A stretch of DNA of 64,000 nt from Petrimonas sulfuriphila (lineage in GTDB: Bacteria; Bacteroidota; Bacteroidia; Bacteroidales; Dysgonomonadaceae): positions 3,596,001 through 3,660,000 of the forward strand of contig CP073276.1 of assembly GCA_038561985.1 (NCBI GenBank), given 5' to 3'. The notes below the pieces were generated by a model, which was not told where the DNA came from, did no database searches, and saw only the letters and a program-made list of their open reading frames with translations. A program made the translations under genes and the position numbers. Within the stretch, counting starts at the first letter, position 1; each line of letters begins with the position of its first letter. Positions 19,066-28,141 of the stretch are shown here, piece by piece.

Positions 19066-20229
19066 CTAGATAACCCGCACTTTTAAGACACCCGCAATGT
19101 CTTTGATGCGTTTCACGTTTTCGTCGGTAATCTCTTCCTCCAGGTCCACCATCGTGTAAGCGTAATCACCGCGGCTGCGATTGATCATATTGGCAATATT
19201 GGTGCCCTGTTCAGCCAGTACGGCAGAAATCTGCCCCAGCATTTTGGGAATATTTTTGTGTGCAATAGTCAACCGGTGTTTTACGATACTGATACCCATG
19301 TCGCAGACCGGAAAATTCACCGAGTTCCGGATATTCCCATTCTCCAGGAAATCCTTCGTCTGTAGTACGGCCATCACGGCACAGTTGTTTTCGCTTTCCG
19401 GAGTAGAGGCACCTAAGTGCGGCACAGGAATAACACCGGGGACATTGATCATCTTTTCGTTCGGAAAATCAGTTACATACTCGCTCACAATACCGGCCTC
19501 CAAAGCATCGATCATGTCCGCATCGTTCACAAGCTCTCCCCTGGAAAGATTGATTATCCGCACCCCCTCTTTCATTTGAGCAAACGCCTCCTTGTTGAGC
19601 ATACCTTTTGTCTCATCCGTCAAAGGGATGTGCAACGTGATGTAATCGCAGTGCTTGAAAACTTTCTTCAGATCGTTAGCTTTTTTCACCGAACGCGATA
19701 AACCCCATGCATGATCAACAGAAATATAGGGATCGTATCCGTAAACATCCATTTCCATGTTTACCGCTGCATTGGCAACCATTACTCCAATAGCTCCAAG
19801 TCCAATTACACCTAGCTTTTTGTCGCGAATTTCCGGTCCTACAAATTGCGCTTTTCCTTTCTCTACCTGCTTGGGCACATCGTCCCCTGTTAACGACCGT
19901 GTCCAGTTAATCCCTTCCACAATCTTTCTCGACGACAAAAGCATGGCAGCAATTGCGAGTTCCTTTACCGCATTGGCATTGGCCCCCGGCGTATTGAAAA
20001 CAACGATTCCTTTTTCCGCGCATTTGTCTACGGGGATATTATTAACTCCGGCTCCGGCACGTGCTATACAATGCAAACTATCGGGAAATTCCATCTCATG
20101 CAACGATGCGCTGCGTAAGATGATCCCATGCGGTGCATCCATTTTTTCACCTACTTCAAAGTTTTGTCCGAATTTTTCCAACCCCGATTCGGAAATTCCG
20201 TTCAGGGTTTTAATCTTGTACTTACCCAT
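19066..20229 (-). CDS. serA: D-3-phosphoglycerate dehydrogenase
   Basis: A 387-residue NAD-dependent 2-hydroxyacid dehydrogenase. The Rossmann motif GVIGLGAIGVMVAN starts near residue 145. The catalytic Arg (NLSRGE), Glu and His (VPHLGAST) follow, and a C-terminal ACT domain (about residues 315-387) would give serine feedback control. It catalyses the first step of serine synthesis. In many Bacteroidales serC precedes serA; it does not here. The gene is convergent with the carboxylase operon, with a 14-base gap. Confidence 0.88.
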   Translation of the reverse strand: MGKYKIKTLNGISESGLEKFGQNFEVGEKMDAPHGIILRSASLHEMEFPDSLHCIARAGAGVNNIPVDKCAEKGIVVFNTPGANANAVKELAIAAMLLSSRKIVEGINWTRSLTGDDVPKQVEKGKAQFVGPEIRDKKLGVIGLGAIGVMVANAAVNMEMDVYGYDPYISVDHAWGLSRSVKKANDLKKVFKHCDYITLHIPLTDETKGMLNKEAFAQMKEGVRIINLSRGELVNDADMIDALEAGIVSEYVTDFPNEKMINVPGVIPVPHLGASTPESENNCAVMAVLQTKDFLENGNIRNSVNFPVCDMGISIVKHRLTIAHKNIPKMLGQISAVLAEQGTNIANMINRSRGDYAYTMVDLEEEITDENVKRIKDIAGVLKVRVI

Positions 20230-20309
20230 TATTTATTGTTAATTAGAGAATTACTATCGACGAGCAGATGTTTTTATTATTTGAAACAAATGACTTCAAA
20301 TTTCGAACG

Positions 20310-20317
20310 CAAAGATA
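20310..20317 (-). promoter_or_regulatory. Promoter -7 box for serA
   Basis: On the minus strand TATCTTTG matches the TAnnTTTG consensus, with a TTG about 21 bases upstream. Transcription would start about 75 bases before the serA start codon. Confidence 0.5.
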
Positions 20318-20378
20318 TAAAATCTTCATCTCATTTTACAATTTATTACAAAAAATAGTAAGAACAAATCAAGTTGTA

Positions 20379-23051
20379 TTAATACTCATCCCGGGTATGG
20401 TTTATCCCCAGTAATTTCACCGCTTCTACCACAATAATCGGAACAAACGACAGCCCGACAACATACAGCCAGTGAACTCCATCCATTTCGACAATCTTAA
20501 AGATGTCACGGATGGCGGGTAAAAACAATACAATGAGCATCAAAACAGCTGACGCGAGAATGGCAAGCACTAGCGCCTTGTTGCTCATCGGGCTTGTTCT
20601 GAAAGACGACCGCCTGTTGGAATGTAGGTTACGCACGTGCAGCAGCTGTGAAAAAGCCAGTACAGCAAACGCCATGGTCTGCCCCAGCTGTTGTCCGCCA
20701 TCGTTGAATCCTATCCGGTAAGCGGCCAGCGAGATCAGACCAATGGTCATTCCCTGGTAGAAAATACGCCACGTCATTCCCCGGGTGAAGAAGCCCCGCT
20801 TCGGGTCACGCGGATGGCGGGTCATAATATCTTTTTCTGCCGGGTCCATGCTCAGCGCCAGTGCCGGCAGGCTATCGGTAACCAGGTTTATCCAGAGGAT
20901 CATGATAGGCGTAAGCGGATTTCCAAGGTTGAAGACAGAAGCGATAAAAATCAGCAATACTTCGCCCACATTAGCGGAGAGCAGGAATTGAATGGCTTTG
21001 AGAATATTATCGTAAATGCGGCGGCCCTCTTCCACAGCCCCAACAATGGTGGCAAAATTGTCATCGGTAAGCACTACATCCGATGCGTCTTTAGCCACCT
21101 CGGTTCCCACAATCCCCATTGAGACGCCAATATCAGCCTGCTTAAGCGCAGGTGCATCGTTTACCCCATCACCGGTCATTGCCACAATATCTCCGTGTGA
21201 TTGCCATGCTTTTACTATCCTCACCTTGTGCTCGGGTGCCACACGCGCATAAACCGAGTATTTCTCTATGTCACGATAAAGTTCCTCGTCGGGTATTTCC
21301 TGCAACACATTTCCGGCCACTGCCTTATCGCCTTCGGTATAAATCCCGATCTCAGCGGCAATGGCCACGGCTGTCACCTTATGATCACCCGTTATCATCA
21401 CCGGGCGTATTCCTGCGGTCTTGCATTTCTTTACGGCTTCCACCACTTCGGGACGGGCCGGATCGATCATCCCCAACATACCGATAAACACCAGGTTTCT
21501 TTCAATGGTCTCTGCATCTACACGGTCTGGGAGCCGGTCAATGTCTCTATACGCCACGGAAAGAACCCGCAGCGCAGATTTAGCCATCCGGTTGTTTTCG
21601 TTCCGGATCGTGGTTATGTCTTCTTCGGTAATGGTACGGACTTTCCCGTGCATCAGGATGTGCGTGGTAACCGCCAGCACTTCGTCGAGGCCACCCTTGA
21701 CGTTCACACGCAGCTTCCCATCGGCCATCTGATTGACGGTAGCCATTCGCTTCCGTTCCGAATCGAAAGGCACTTCCGAAACACGCGGATACTTCCGATC
21801 CTCTTCGTTCTTGTTCAGGTTCAGGGCAAGAGCAATATCCACAATAGCTGTCTCGGTAGGATCACCGGCGTTTTCGTGTGTACCGTCGGGCAACATTTTC
21901 AGGTGGGCATCGGTACAAAGGAGCGATGAGTTCAGCAGGATTCTCTCATCGTCGCTTAACTCTTCAGGAACGGGCGGATTTCTGAAATCGATGCGATTTC
22001 CGCTTACCATTCCTTCCACCACGGTCATTTTATTTTGTGTGAGCGTTCCCGTCTTATCGGAGCAGATCACGGTGGTACTTCCCAACGACTCAACCGACGG
22101 CAGTGTACGCACGATGGCATTGAGCTTTACCAAACGCTGGACACCAATGGCCAGCACAATGGTCGATACGATCTGCAAACCTTCAGGAATAGCTGCCACG
22201 GCAAGGCTTACAGCCATCATAAACATCTCCAGCCAATGATTTCCATACAGCATACCCACGGCAAAAATCAACACACAGATGCCAAGCGCCACATAACCCA
22301 GAATTTTTCCGAGCTGCTCCAATCTTTTTCCCATCGGAGTTTCCGTCTCTTGTGCACTTTGCAGCATACCGGCAATCTTACCCACCTCGGTATCCATTCC
22401 CGTGCTAACTATCACTCCTTTTCCCCGACCGTAAGTTATTACACCGGTAGAAAAAGCCATGTTGTCACGGTCTCCCAACGGAACATCTTCCGTATCAATT
22501 GCCTCCGTACTTTTTTCCGCCGGCACCGATTCCCCCGTAAGTGCCGATTCCTGAATCTTCAAGTTTACCGCTTCGATAAGGCGCATATCCGCAGGGATAA
22601 TATCACCGGTGTCGAGAATCACTATATCGCCCGGAACAAGCTGCGTAGATACCGTTTCCGTCACTTCACCGTCCCGCAATACTTTTGACCGCGGTGCGCT
22701 CATCTTGTTCAGGGCATCGAGCGATGACTGAGCCTTGGTTTCTTCCATCACGCCGATAATAGCATTTACGATAAGGATAGCAAGGATAATGAAGGTTTCG
22801 GTCAGCCCCTCTCCCTCCATCACGCCGATAACACCCGACACAGCTGCGGCTATAAGCAATATAACCACCATACTGCTTCTGAACTGCTCAAAAAAGATTA
22901 CCGCTATGGATTTTTGTTTCTTGGACGCCAGCTGATTAGGCCCTGCCTCTTCGAGTTTCTTTTTTGCTTCGGCAGAAGAAAGGCCTTGATCTGGAGATAC
23001 ATTGAACTGTTGCAACACCTCCCCGACAGGTTGGTTGAAAAATGGTTTCAT
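20379..23051 (-). CDS. Calcium-transporting P-type ATPase (PMCA/SERCA-like)
   Basis: An 890-residue P2-type cation ATPase with the full set of motifs: LTGESVPAEK in the actuator domain, PEGL in the fourth membrane segment, phosphorylation site CSDKTGTLTQNK, MTGDHK, and hinge TGDGVNDAPALKQADIG. The N-terminus has a cation-ATPase N domain. PEGL and the overall order point to Ca2+ export from the cytoplasm, though Mn2+ or Na+ cannot be ruled out. It is a single gene with no linked regulator. Confidence 0.88.
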   Translation of the reverse strand: MKPFFNQPVGEVLQQFNVSPDQGLSSAEAKKKLEEAGPNQLASKKQKSIAVIFFEQFRSSMVVILLIAAAVSGVIGVMEGEGLTETFIILAILIVNAIIGVMEETKAQSSLDALNKMSAPRSKVLRDGEVTETVSTQLVPGDIVILDTGDIIPADMRLIEAVNLKIQESALTGESVPAEKSTEAIDTEDVPLGDRDNMAFSTGVITYGRGKGVIVSTGMDTEVGKIAGMLQSAQETETPMGKRLEQLGKILGYVALGICVLIFAVGMLYGNHWLEMFMMAVSLAVAAIPEGLQIVSTIVLAIGVQRLVKLNAIVRTLPSVESLGSTTVICSDKTGTLTQNKMTVVEGMVSGNRIDFRNPPVPEELSDDERILLNSSLLCTDAHLKMLPDGTHENAGDPTETAIVDIALALNLNKNEEDRKYPRVSEVPFDSERKRMATVNQMADGKLRVNVKGGLDEVLAVTTHILMHGKVRTITEEDITTIRNENNRMAKSALRVLSVAYRDIDRLPDRVDAETIERNLVFIGMLGMIDPARPEVVEAVKKCKTAGIRPVMITGDHKVTAVAIAAEIGIYTEGDKAVAGNVLQEIPDEELYRDIEKYSVYARVAPEHKVRIVKAWQSHGDIVAMTGDGVNDAPALKQADIGVSMGIVGTEVAKDASDVVLTDDNFATIVGAVEEGRRIYDNILKAIQFLLSANVGEVLLIFIASVFNLGNPLTPIMILWINLVTDSLPALALSMDPAEKDIMTRHPRDPKRGFFTRGMTWRIFYQGMTIGLISLAAYRIGFNDGGQQLGQTMAFAVLAFSQLLHVRNLHSNRRSSFRTSPMSNKALVLAILASAVLMLIVLFLPAIRDIFKIVEMDGVHWLYVVGLSFVPIIVVEAVKLLGINHTRDEY

Positions 23052-23198
23052 AGTTGTTTGTTTTGTTTGCGGTCATTAAGAAATTACTTATTCAGCTTTC
23101 ACTCCGCTCCAGTCGAAAGCACCGTACCTGATAAAACAAACCGGAGGATAAATTGTTTGGAATGCCCTTAAGCCGTGCGACAACCGGACAAATACCGG

Positions 23199-23224
23199 CA
23201 GAGGCGCCATAAATGACGCCTCTG
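23199..23224. terminator. Perfect 8-bp stem-loop between the lipoprotein and Ca-ATPase genes
   Basis: CAGAGGCG (23199-23206) pairs perfectly with CGCCTCTG (23217-23224) around a 10-base loop, just beyond the 3' end of the leftward lipoprotein gene. There is no clear T-run on either strand, so it may be a Rho-independent-like or RNA-end structure, not a strong terminator. Confidence 0.35.
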
Positions 23225-23245
23225 TCAACCGATACGGCCAATCCG

Positions 23246-23881
23246 TCAAAAATCAAAACTCAGGATAATTCCGTTGACGGTTCCGCTAATGCTGTCGCAC
23301 GTTCCGTCGGCTTTGATGGATCCGAGCAACAGAACGTCATATTCAATGCCGTTGCAGCGATAACGGCCTTCTATCCGAAAGTGTGAGCCAGACGGATCGA
23401 ACGTTGAACAACCAGGCTGTAATTTAAATGTTCCCGCAAAGGTAACACTCTGGTCAGTGTCCAGATACACCTCCCTGCCGTTGGTCAGGGGTACCCTAAA
23501 ATGATTTATTGTCTCAGCTATGTTAATCAGTATAAATCCTCCCAGGCATTGATACGGCTCCAGGTTATAATTGATAACACCACCCAGGTTAATCGCGAGA
23601 TGTATATTGCCCCCTTTCCCATCCGGACAATCGTAGGTCCCATCGTATTTAACAGGATAACTCGCGCTTCGAAAATCAGCACGCAACGTAGATTTCGTGC
23701 CCGTACCGCTTTCGTTGTTCATGCCTTGATTCACACCTTTGGTACCGGCATTAAACATGGCCAGTATAACTTCCTTTTGTTCCTGTTCCGACAATTCGTT
23801 ATTGCTTTCTTCTTTGGAACACGAAACAACAGTAAAAAATAAGGCTGAAAAACCCAGGAGAAAGAGAAAAAACTTTTTCAT
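23246..23881 (-). CDS. Hypothetical lipoprotein
   Basis: A 211-residue protein with a lipoprotein signal: hydrophobic residues 4-20 and lipobox VVSCS. The mature part begins with an acidic, Ser/Asn-rich linker. A beta-rich domain follows with several cysteines (YDCPDG, YQCLGG, PGCSTF, YRCNG, GTCDS) that could form disulfides. I recognise no family. It is probably on the cell surface or in the periplasm. It is a single leftward gene, with a long AT-rich gap upstream. Confidence 0.6.
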   Translation of the reverse strand: MKKFFLFLLGFSALFFTVVSCSKEESNNELSEQEQKEVILAMFNAGTKGVNQGMNNESGTGTKSTLRADFRSASYPVKYDGTYDCPDGKGGNIHLAINLGGVINYNLEPYQCLGGFILINIAETINHFRVPLTNGREVYLDTDQSVTFAGTFKLQPGCSTFDPSGSHFRIEGRYRCNGIEYDVLLLGSIKADGTCDSISGTVNGIILSFDF

Positions 23882-24204
23882 ACAATTACGTCAGAGTTTA
23901 ACGTGCTGACACCGCACTTTTTTAATTTCAAGAAGCAACGAGGAAAACAATGTGATTAAGCTACAAAATTAATAAATTGTCCGTTTTATTCACAAAAATA
24001 AAACATTTTTTTATAATTATTCTTAAATTATTTATAGTTTATCTGTTCACATTGCTGAATAAAAGCATACAGAAAAAAAATTATAATTCTTTTTTACCTA
24101 AAAATTCAGAAAATAGTAATTCACTCAAAAACAGGTCAAATATATGTTATAAAACATATTTTGTACAAGGGAAGATATCGTTAAAAATGGCTAACTTGCG
24201 TCGC
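23882..24204. other. AT-rich intergenic region upstream of the EF-G paralog
   Basis: About 320 bases of very AT-rich DNA with many A and T runs separate the leftward lipoprotein gene from the promoter of the rightward EF-G-like gene. A short frame at 23977-24234 is low-complexity Lys/Asn/Phe sequence and does not look coded. The length and bias suit a regulatory region where activators bind, but I see no clear operator repeat. Confidence 0.5.
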
Positions 24205-24212
24205 TATTTTTG
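24205..24212 (+). promoter_or_regulatory. Promoter -7 box of the EF-G-like gene
   Basis: TATTTTTG matches TAnnTTTG. No good -33 TTTG lies at the normal distance, which often means activator dependence. The predicted start of transcription is near 24218, giving a leader of about 80 bases. Confidence 0.5.
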
Positions 24213-24217
24213 TAGTA

Positions 24218-24253
24218 CGGCTCTGTATCTTTAATAAAGAGCAGAGTCGTTTT
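24218..24253 (+). promoter_or_regulatory. Stem-loop at the 5' end of the EF-G-like mRNA
   Basis: CGGCTCTG (24218-24225) pairs with CAGAGTCG (24242-24249; one G-U pair), and inside it CTTT (24229-24232) pairs with AAAG (24236-24239). A TTTTGTTGT tract follows. The hairpin would start at the first transcribed bases, so it could protect the mRNA 5' end or act as an attenuator. Confidence 0.4.
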
Positions 24254-24297
24254 GTTGTAGAAACTTATACATTCAAGAAACATAAATTTTACTAATC

Positions 24298-26454
24298 ATG
24301 AAAGTTTACAAAACAAACGAAATCAAGAATATTGCTATTGTTGGCAATTCAGGATCGGGCAAGACCACTCTCGCTGAAGCAATGCTTTTCGAGTGTGGTC
24401 TTATAAAACGACGCGGCACGATAGATGGTAAAAATACCGTGAGTGACTATTTCCCTGTTGAAAAAGAGTATGGATATTCGGTATTCTCAACCGTATTCTC
24501 TTACGAATGGAAAAACAAGCTGATGACGTTGATCGATTGTCCGGGGTCGGACGATTTTTCTGGAAACATTTCATCGGCACTTGGAGTAACCGATTTAGCC
24601 GTGATGCTGATTGATGCTACCAGCGGAGTAGAAGTGGGAACAATCAACCAATTCCGCCAGATCGAATCTCTTGATAAGCCGCTAATGTTTGTTATGAACC
24701 GCATTGACCATGAGAAAGCCGACTTCGAAAACACGATTACCAACCTGAAAGAATTTTACGGGAACAAGGTCACCCCTATCCAGTATCCTACCGGGAGCGG
24801 CCTGGCATTCGACGGAATAGTGGATGTTCTCAAGCAGAAGCTGTATAAATGGAAGCCGGGAGCCACCGCGCCCGACGTGCTGGAGATACCCGACAGTGAA
24901 AAAGAAAAAGCTGGCGAATATTATCAAGTATTGTTGGAAGCAGCAGCTGAAAACGATGAGACATTGATGGAAAAATATTTCGATCAGGGCACACTGTCCG
25001 AAGAAGAGATGCTCGAAGGCATCCAGAAAGGGATGATCAGCCGGGATCTTTTTCCGGTGTTCTGTGTATCGGCAGAAAAAAACATGGCGGTCCACAGGCT
25101 GATGAATTTCCTTACCCTGGCGGCACCCTCACCCGATCAGGTTCCGTCTCCTCAAAACAGCGACGGAGAAACCGTAGAGCCCGATCCAGGAGCACTGACA
25201 AGCCTGTTCTTCTTCAAAACTACTGTTGAACCGCACATCGGCGAAGTTTCTTACTTCAAGGTGATGAGCGGAAAAGTAAAAGAAGGGGATGACCTGACCA
25301 ATACCAACAGAAGTTCGAAGGAACGTATCGCTCAGATGTACCTGGTTGCCGGACAGATGCGTAACAAGGTGGAAGAACTGCAGGCAGGAAGCATTGCCGC
25401 TGCTGTCAAGCTGAAAGATGTCCGTACCGGCAATACACTGAATGCAAAAGGATCGGACAACCGGTTCAACTTTATCCAGTTCCCCGAACCGCGTTACCGC
25501 AGGGCTGTAAAAGCTAGAACGGAAGCCAACTCCGAAAAACTGAGCGAAGCATTGACCCGTATGCGGGAAGAAGATCCGTCATTGGTTATTGAAGTTTCAA
25601 AAGAACTGAAGCAAACCATCGTTTCAGGACAAGGCGAGTTCCACCTGAAAACCATGAAATGGAGACTCGAAAACAACGATAAAATTGAAATTGATTTCCT
25701 CGAACCTAAGATTCCGTATCGCGAAACCATCACCAAACAGTCCCGTGCCGATTACCGCCATAAAAAACAGTCGGGTGGTGCCGGTCAGTTCGGCGAAGTT
25801 CACCTGATTGTGGAACCCTACACCGAAGGTATGCCCATGCCGGAAATTTACCGTTTTAACGGCCAGGAATTCAAGATACAATCGCGCGACGTACAAACTA
25901 TCGACCTTGATTGGGGTGGAAAGCTTGTTTTCGTGAACAGTATCGTGGGCGGTGCGATCGATGCCCGTTTCCTCCCGGCCATCCTGAAAGGAATCATGGG
26001 ACGTATGGAGCAAGGCCCGCTGACCGGCTCTTATGCCCGTGACGTACGTGTTATCGTTTACGACGGTAAGATGCACCCGGTTGACTCCAACGAAATCTCT
26101 TTTATGCTTGCCGGACGCAACGCGTTCAGCACCGCATTTAAAAATGCCGGACCAAAGATTCTGGAACCGATTTACGATGTGGTTGTTTCTGTTCCCAGCG
26201 ACTATATGGGCGATGTGATGAGCGACCTGCAAGGGCGTCGTGCCATGATCATGGGTATGGAAAGCGAGAAAGGGTTTGAAAAACTGAAAGCCCGCGTTCC
26301 GTTGAAAGAGATGTCGAGTTATTCCACTTCTTTAAGTTCGCTTACCGGTGGCCGTGCGTCGTTCACCATGAAGTTTTCGGAATATGAACTCGTTCCGTCC
26401 GATGTTCAGGATAAGCTCCTGAAAGAATACGAGGCGGAAGAAAAGGAAGAGTAA
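24298..26454 (+). CDS. fusA2: Elongation factor G paralog with altered GTPase centre
   Basis: A 718-residue EF-G with all five domains. The P-loop is present (GNSGSGKTT), but the G3 motif reads DCPGSDDF where EF-G has DTPGHVDF, so the catalytic His is a Ser. Switch I is YGYSVF in place of RGITI, and G4 is NRID. Family knowledge: Bacteroides thetaiotaomicron has such a second EF-G (EF-G2) that supports translocation without GTP hydrolysis and is induced under carbon starvation. The same role is inferred here. The gene is monocistronic, with its own structured leader and a long upstream region. Confidence 0.85.
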   Translation: MKVYKTNEIKNIAIVGNSGSGKTTLAEAMLFECGLIKRRGTIDGKNTVSDYFPVEKEYGYSVFSTVFSYEWKNKLMTLIDCPGSDDFSGNISSALGVTDLAVMLIDATSGVEVGTINQFRQIESLDKPLMFVMNRIDHEKADFENTITNLKEFYGNKVTPIQYPTGSGLAFDGIVDVLKQKLYKWKPGATAPDVLEIPDSEKEKAGEYYQVLLEAAAENDETLMEKYFDQGTLSEEEMLEGIQKGMISRDLFPVFCVSAEKNMAVHRLMNFLTLAAPSPDQVPSPQNSDGETVEPDPGALTSLFFFKTTVEPHIGEVSYFKVMSGKVKEGDDLTNTNRSSKERIAQMYLVAGQMRNKVEELQAGSIAAAVKLKDVRTGNTLNAKGSDNRFNFIQFPEPRYRRAVKARTEANSEKLSEALTRMREEDPSLVIEVSKELKQTIVSGQGEFHLKTMKWRLENNDKIEIDFLEPKIPYRETITKQSRADYRHKKQSGGAGQFGEVHLIVEPYTEGMPMPEIYRFNGQEFKIQSRDVQTIDLDWGGKLVFVNSIVGGAIDARFLPAILKGIMGRMEQGPLTGSYARDVRVIVYDGKMHPVDSNEISFMLAGRNAFSTAFKNAGPKILEPIYDVVVSVPSDYMGDVMSDLQGRRAMIMGMESEKGFEKLKARVPLKEMSSYSTSLSSLTGGRASFTMKFSEYELVPSDVQDKLLKEYEAEEKEE

Positions 26455-26485
26455 AAACCCGGGGAGAATCTCCAATATTTTACAG

Positions 26486-26515
26486 GAGGGTGTATCACAA
26501 TGTGATTACACCCTC
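26486..26515. terminator. Stem-loop between convergent EF-G paralog and HAD genes
   Basis: GAGGGTGTATCACA (26486-26499) pairs with TGTGATTACACCCTC (26501-26515), with one bulged base. It lies 32 bases after the EF-G-like stop and before the end of the opposite HAD gene, so it can serve both strands. The following T-tract is weak. Confidence 0.55.
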
Positions 26516-26556
26516 ATTCTATTCGGATACCTCTCTAAGAATTTCCAAAGAATGAG

Positions 26557-27186
26557 CTATCTGGATCGGAACAACTCCAATATTTCGAGAGGTGCTTCCA
26601 GGAAATAGTCGGCTTTTATCTCTTCCCGGTTGTGTGTTCCCCAAACAGCAAGGGCAAAATCTATCCCGGCAGAATGTGCGCACTGCTTATCGTAAAGGGT
26701 ATCACCTATATAAATGGATTCCGGTTTCTTTGCATTCGACCGCTTAAGGTATTCCAGAATAGGGTCTGGATGGGGCTTTGGGCGGGGGCTGTCATCCACA
26801 CAAATAACCGCACCAAAGAAATGCTCCAACCCGAAAGTAGCAAAATCAGCATTAAATTCCTGCCGGCTTTTGGAAGTAACAATTCCCAGGATGTATCCCC
26901 TTTTTTTCAACTCCTTCAAAACCTCTTCAATTCCATCGAAAAGGCGTATGGATGAGTGGTATTTACGATAATTTTCGGCCCACATCAAGCTCGCTTTTCC
27001 GGCATCTTCAATTCCCAGCCGGGGAAACACTACCGAGTTGGGAATACCAAATGAAAACCGGAATTCATCCAACTCTCTTTTCTCTCCGGTAAGCTGAAAA
27101 AAAGTTTCCTGCGTGGCAAGCATGTCTGCCGTTTCCGTATTCAGCATAGTGCCGTCTATGTCAAATATAATGTGTTTGTAGTTCAT
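26557..27186 (-). CDS. HAD-family phosphatase (phosphoglycolate phosphatase-like)
   Basis: A 209-residue haloacid-dehalogenase hydrolase. Motif I is IIFDIDGTMLNTE (nucleophile Asp and general acid Asp), motif II is VTSKSRQ, motif III is KPHPDPILEYL, and motif IV is YIGDTLYD. The helical cap between residues 15 and 80 makes it subclass I, like phosphoglycolate phosphatase and beta-phosphoglucomutase. It should dephosphorylate a small cytosolic metabolite. A promoter box (27204-27211) lies 18 bases upstream of the start. Confidence 0.8.
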   Translation of the reverse strand: MNYKHIIFDIDGTMLNTETADMLATQETFFQLTGEKRELDEFRFSFGIPNSVVFPRLGIEDAGKASLMWAENYRKYHSSIRLFDGIEEVLKELKKRGYILGIVTSKSRQEFNADFATFGLEHFFGAVICVDDSPRPKPHPDPILEYLKRSNAKKPESIYIGDTLYDKQCAHSAGIDFALAVWGTHNREEIKADYFLEAPLEILELFRSR

Positions 27187-27203
27187 TTCTCAAATTTGGG
27201 GGA

Positions 27204-27211
27204 CAAAGATA
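27204..27211 (-). promoter_or_regulatory. Promoter -7 box of the HAD phosphatase gene
   Basis: Read on the minus strand this is TATCTTTG, a match to TAnnTTTG. Transcription would begin about 10 bases before the start codon at 27186. No clear -33 element is seen. Confidence 0.4.
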
Positions 27212-27259
27212 CAAAACAAAACCGTTCTCCGAGCGTTAGAGACATGAAACATAACAGCT

Positions 27260-28063
27260 ATGCAAAAAACAATATTTCATATCAAGGAGATGGATTGTCC
27301 GTCTGAAGAAGAACTGGTCCGCATGAAACTGGACGAAATTCCGGATATTGCCAGAATTGACATCAATATACAAGATCGAAAAGCAACCATTTTTCACCGG
27401 GCCAACACGGCCGAAATAGAAACGCTGCTGAACGAGTTAAAACTCGGCTCGTCGCTTGTTTCTTCGGAAGTTGTTGAAGAGAAACTTTCCGGCGCAGACG
27501 AGAATAAAAACAGAAAACAGAAAAAAATTCTCTGGACAGTGCTTTTTATCAACTTCGGATTCTTCGTTATTGAAATGGGCACCGGCCTCGTTTCCCGTTC
27601 GATGGGGCTAGTTGCCGACAGCCTGGATATGCTTGCCGACGCTTTTATGTATGCCATCAGCCTATTTGCTGTTGGCAAAGCCGTAAGCACGAAGAAAAAA
27701 GTTGCCGGAGCCATTGGTTATTTCCAAATTTTACTTGCCTCAACCGGGTTGTTTGAAGTTGCAAGGCGTTTCATTTTCAACGAATCCACTCCCGACTTTC
27801 AATTTATGATCGGCATCTCTATTCTTGCACTTGCCGCAAATGGAATCAGCCTTTACATCCTGGAAAAAGCCAAAAGCAATGAAGCACACATCCGGGCAAG
27901 CATGATATGCACATCAAATGATGTAATCATGAACCTGGGCGTCATTGTGGGTGGAATCCTGGTTTTTTTACTCGATTCTGCCATTCCTGATCTTGTTGTA
28001 GGTGTTGTCGTCTTTGGAGTTGTTATAAGAGGGGCGCTCCGGATACTGAAACTGGCAAAATAG
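27260..28063 (+). CDS. Small cation transporter with degenerate heavy-metal-binding domain
   Basis: A 267-residue protein in two parts. Residues 1-70 have the beta-alpha-beta fold of an HMA domain, but the metal loop is MDCPSEEE with one Cys in place of CxxC. From about residue 88 come about five membrane segments like the cation diffusion facilitator core. The second segment carries ADSLDMLADAFMYAISLF, with Asp residues where CDF proteins bind metal. The C-terminal cytoplasmic CDF domain is absent. A metal-ion exporter is likely; the metal is unknown. Confidence 0.65.
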   Translation: MQKTIFHIKEMDCPSEEELVRMKLDEIPDIARIDINIQDRKATIFHRANTAEIETLLNELKLGSSLVSSEVVEEKLSGADENKNRKQKKILWTVLFINFGFFVIEMGTGLVSRSMGLVADSLDMLADAFMYAISLFAVGKAVSTKKKVAGAIGYFQILLASTGLFEVARRFIFNESTPDFQFMIGISILALAANGISLYILEKAKSNEAHIRASMICTSNDVIMNLGVIVGGILVFLLDSAIPDLVVGVVVFGVVIRGALRILKLAK

Positions 28064-28098
28064 TCGGGGATTTAACACTTTCCGACCATAAAAAATGT

Positions 28099-28106
28099 TA
28101 TTTTTG
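28099..28106 (+). promoter_or_regulatory. Promoter -7 box for the 28142 gene
   Basis: TATTTTTG matches TAnnTTTG. The predicted transcription start near 28113 leaves about 30 bases to ATG 28142 and only about 10 to ATG 28124, favouring the downstream start that also begins the signal peptide. Confidence 0.4.
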
Positions 28107-28141
28107 TATCGTTATACAAATTTATGACTCAGGCTGACAAC

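Noticed and set aside
19066-20229. serA without serC as a sign of a broken serine pathway
   Set aside because: serC may be elsewhere in the genome; the serA gene itself is intact.
23977-24234. 85-codon frame in the AT-rich region before the EF-G paralog
   Set aside because: Low-complexity Lys/Asn/Phe composition, and it runs across the EF-G promoter; it looks like chance.
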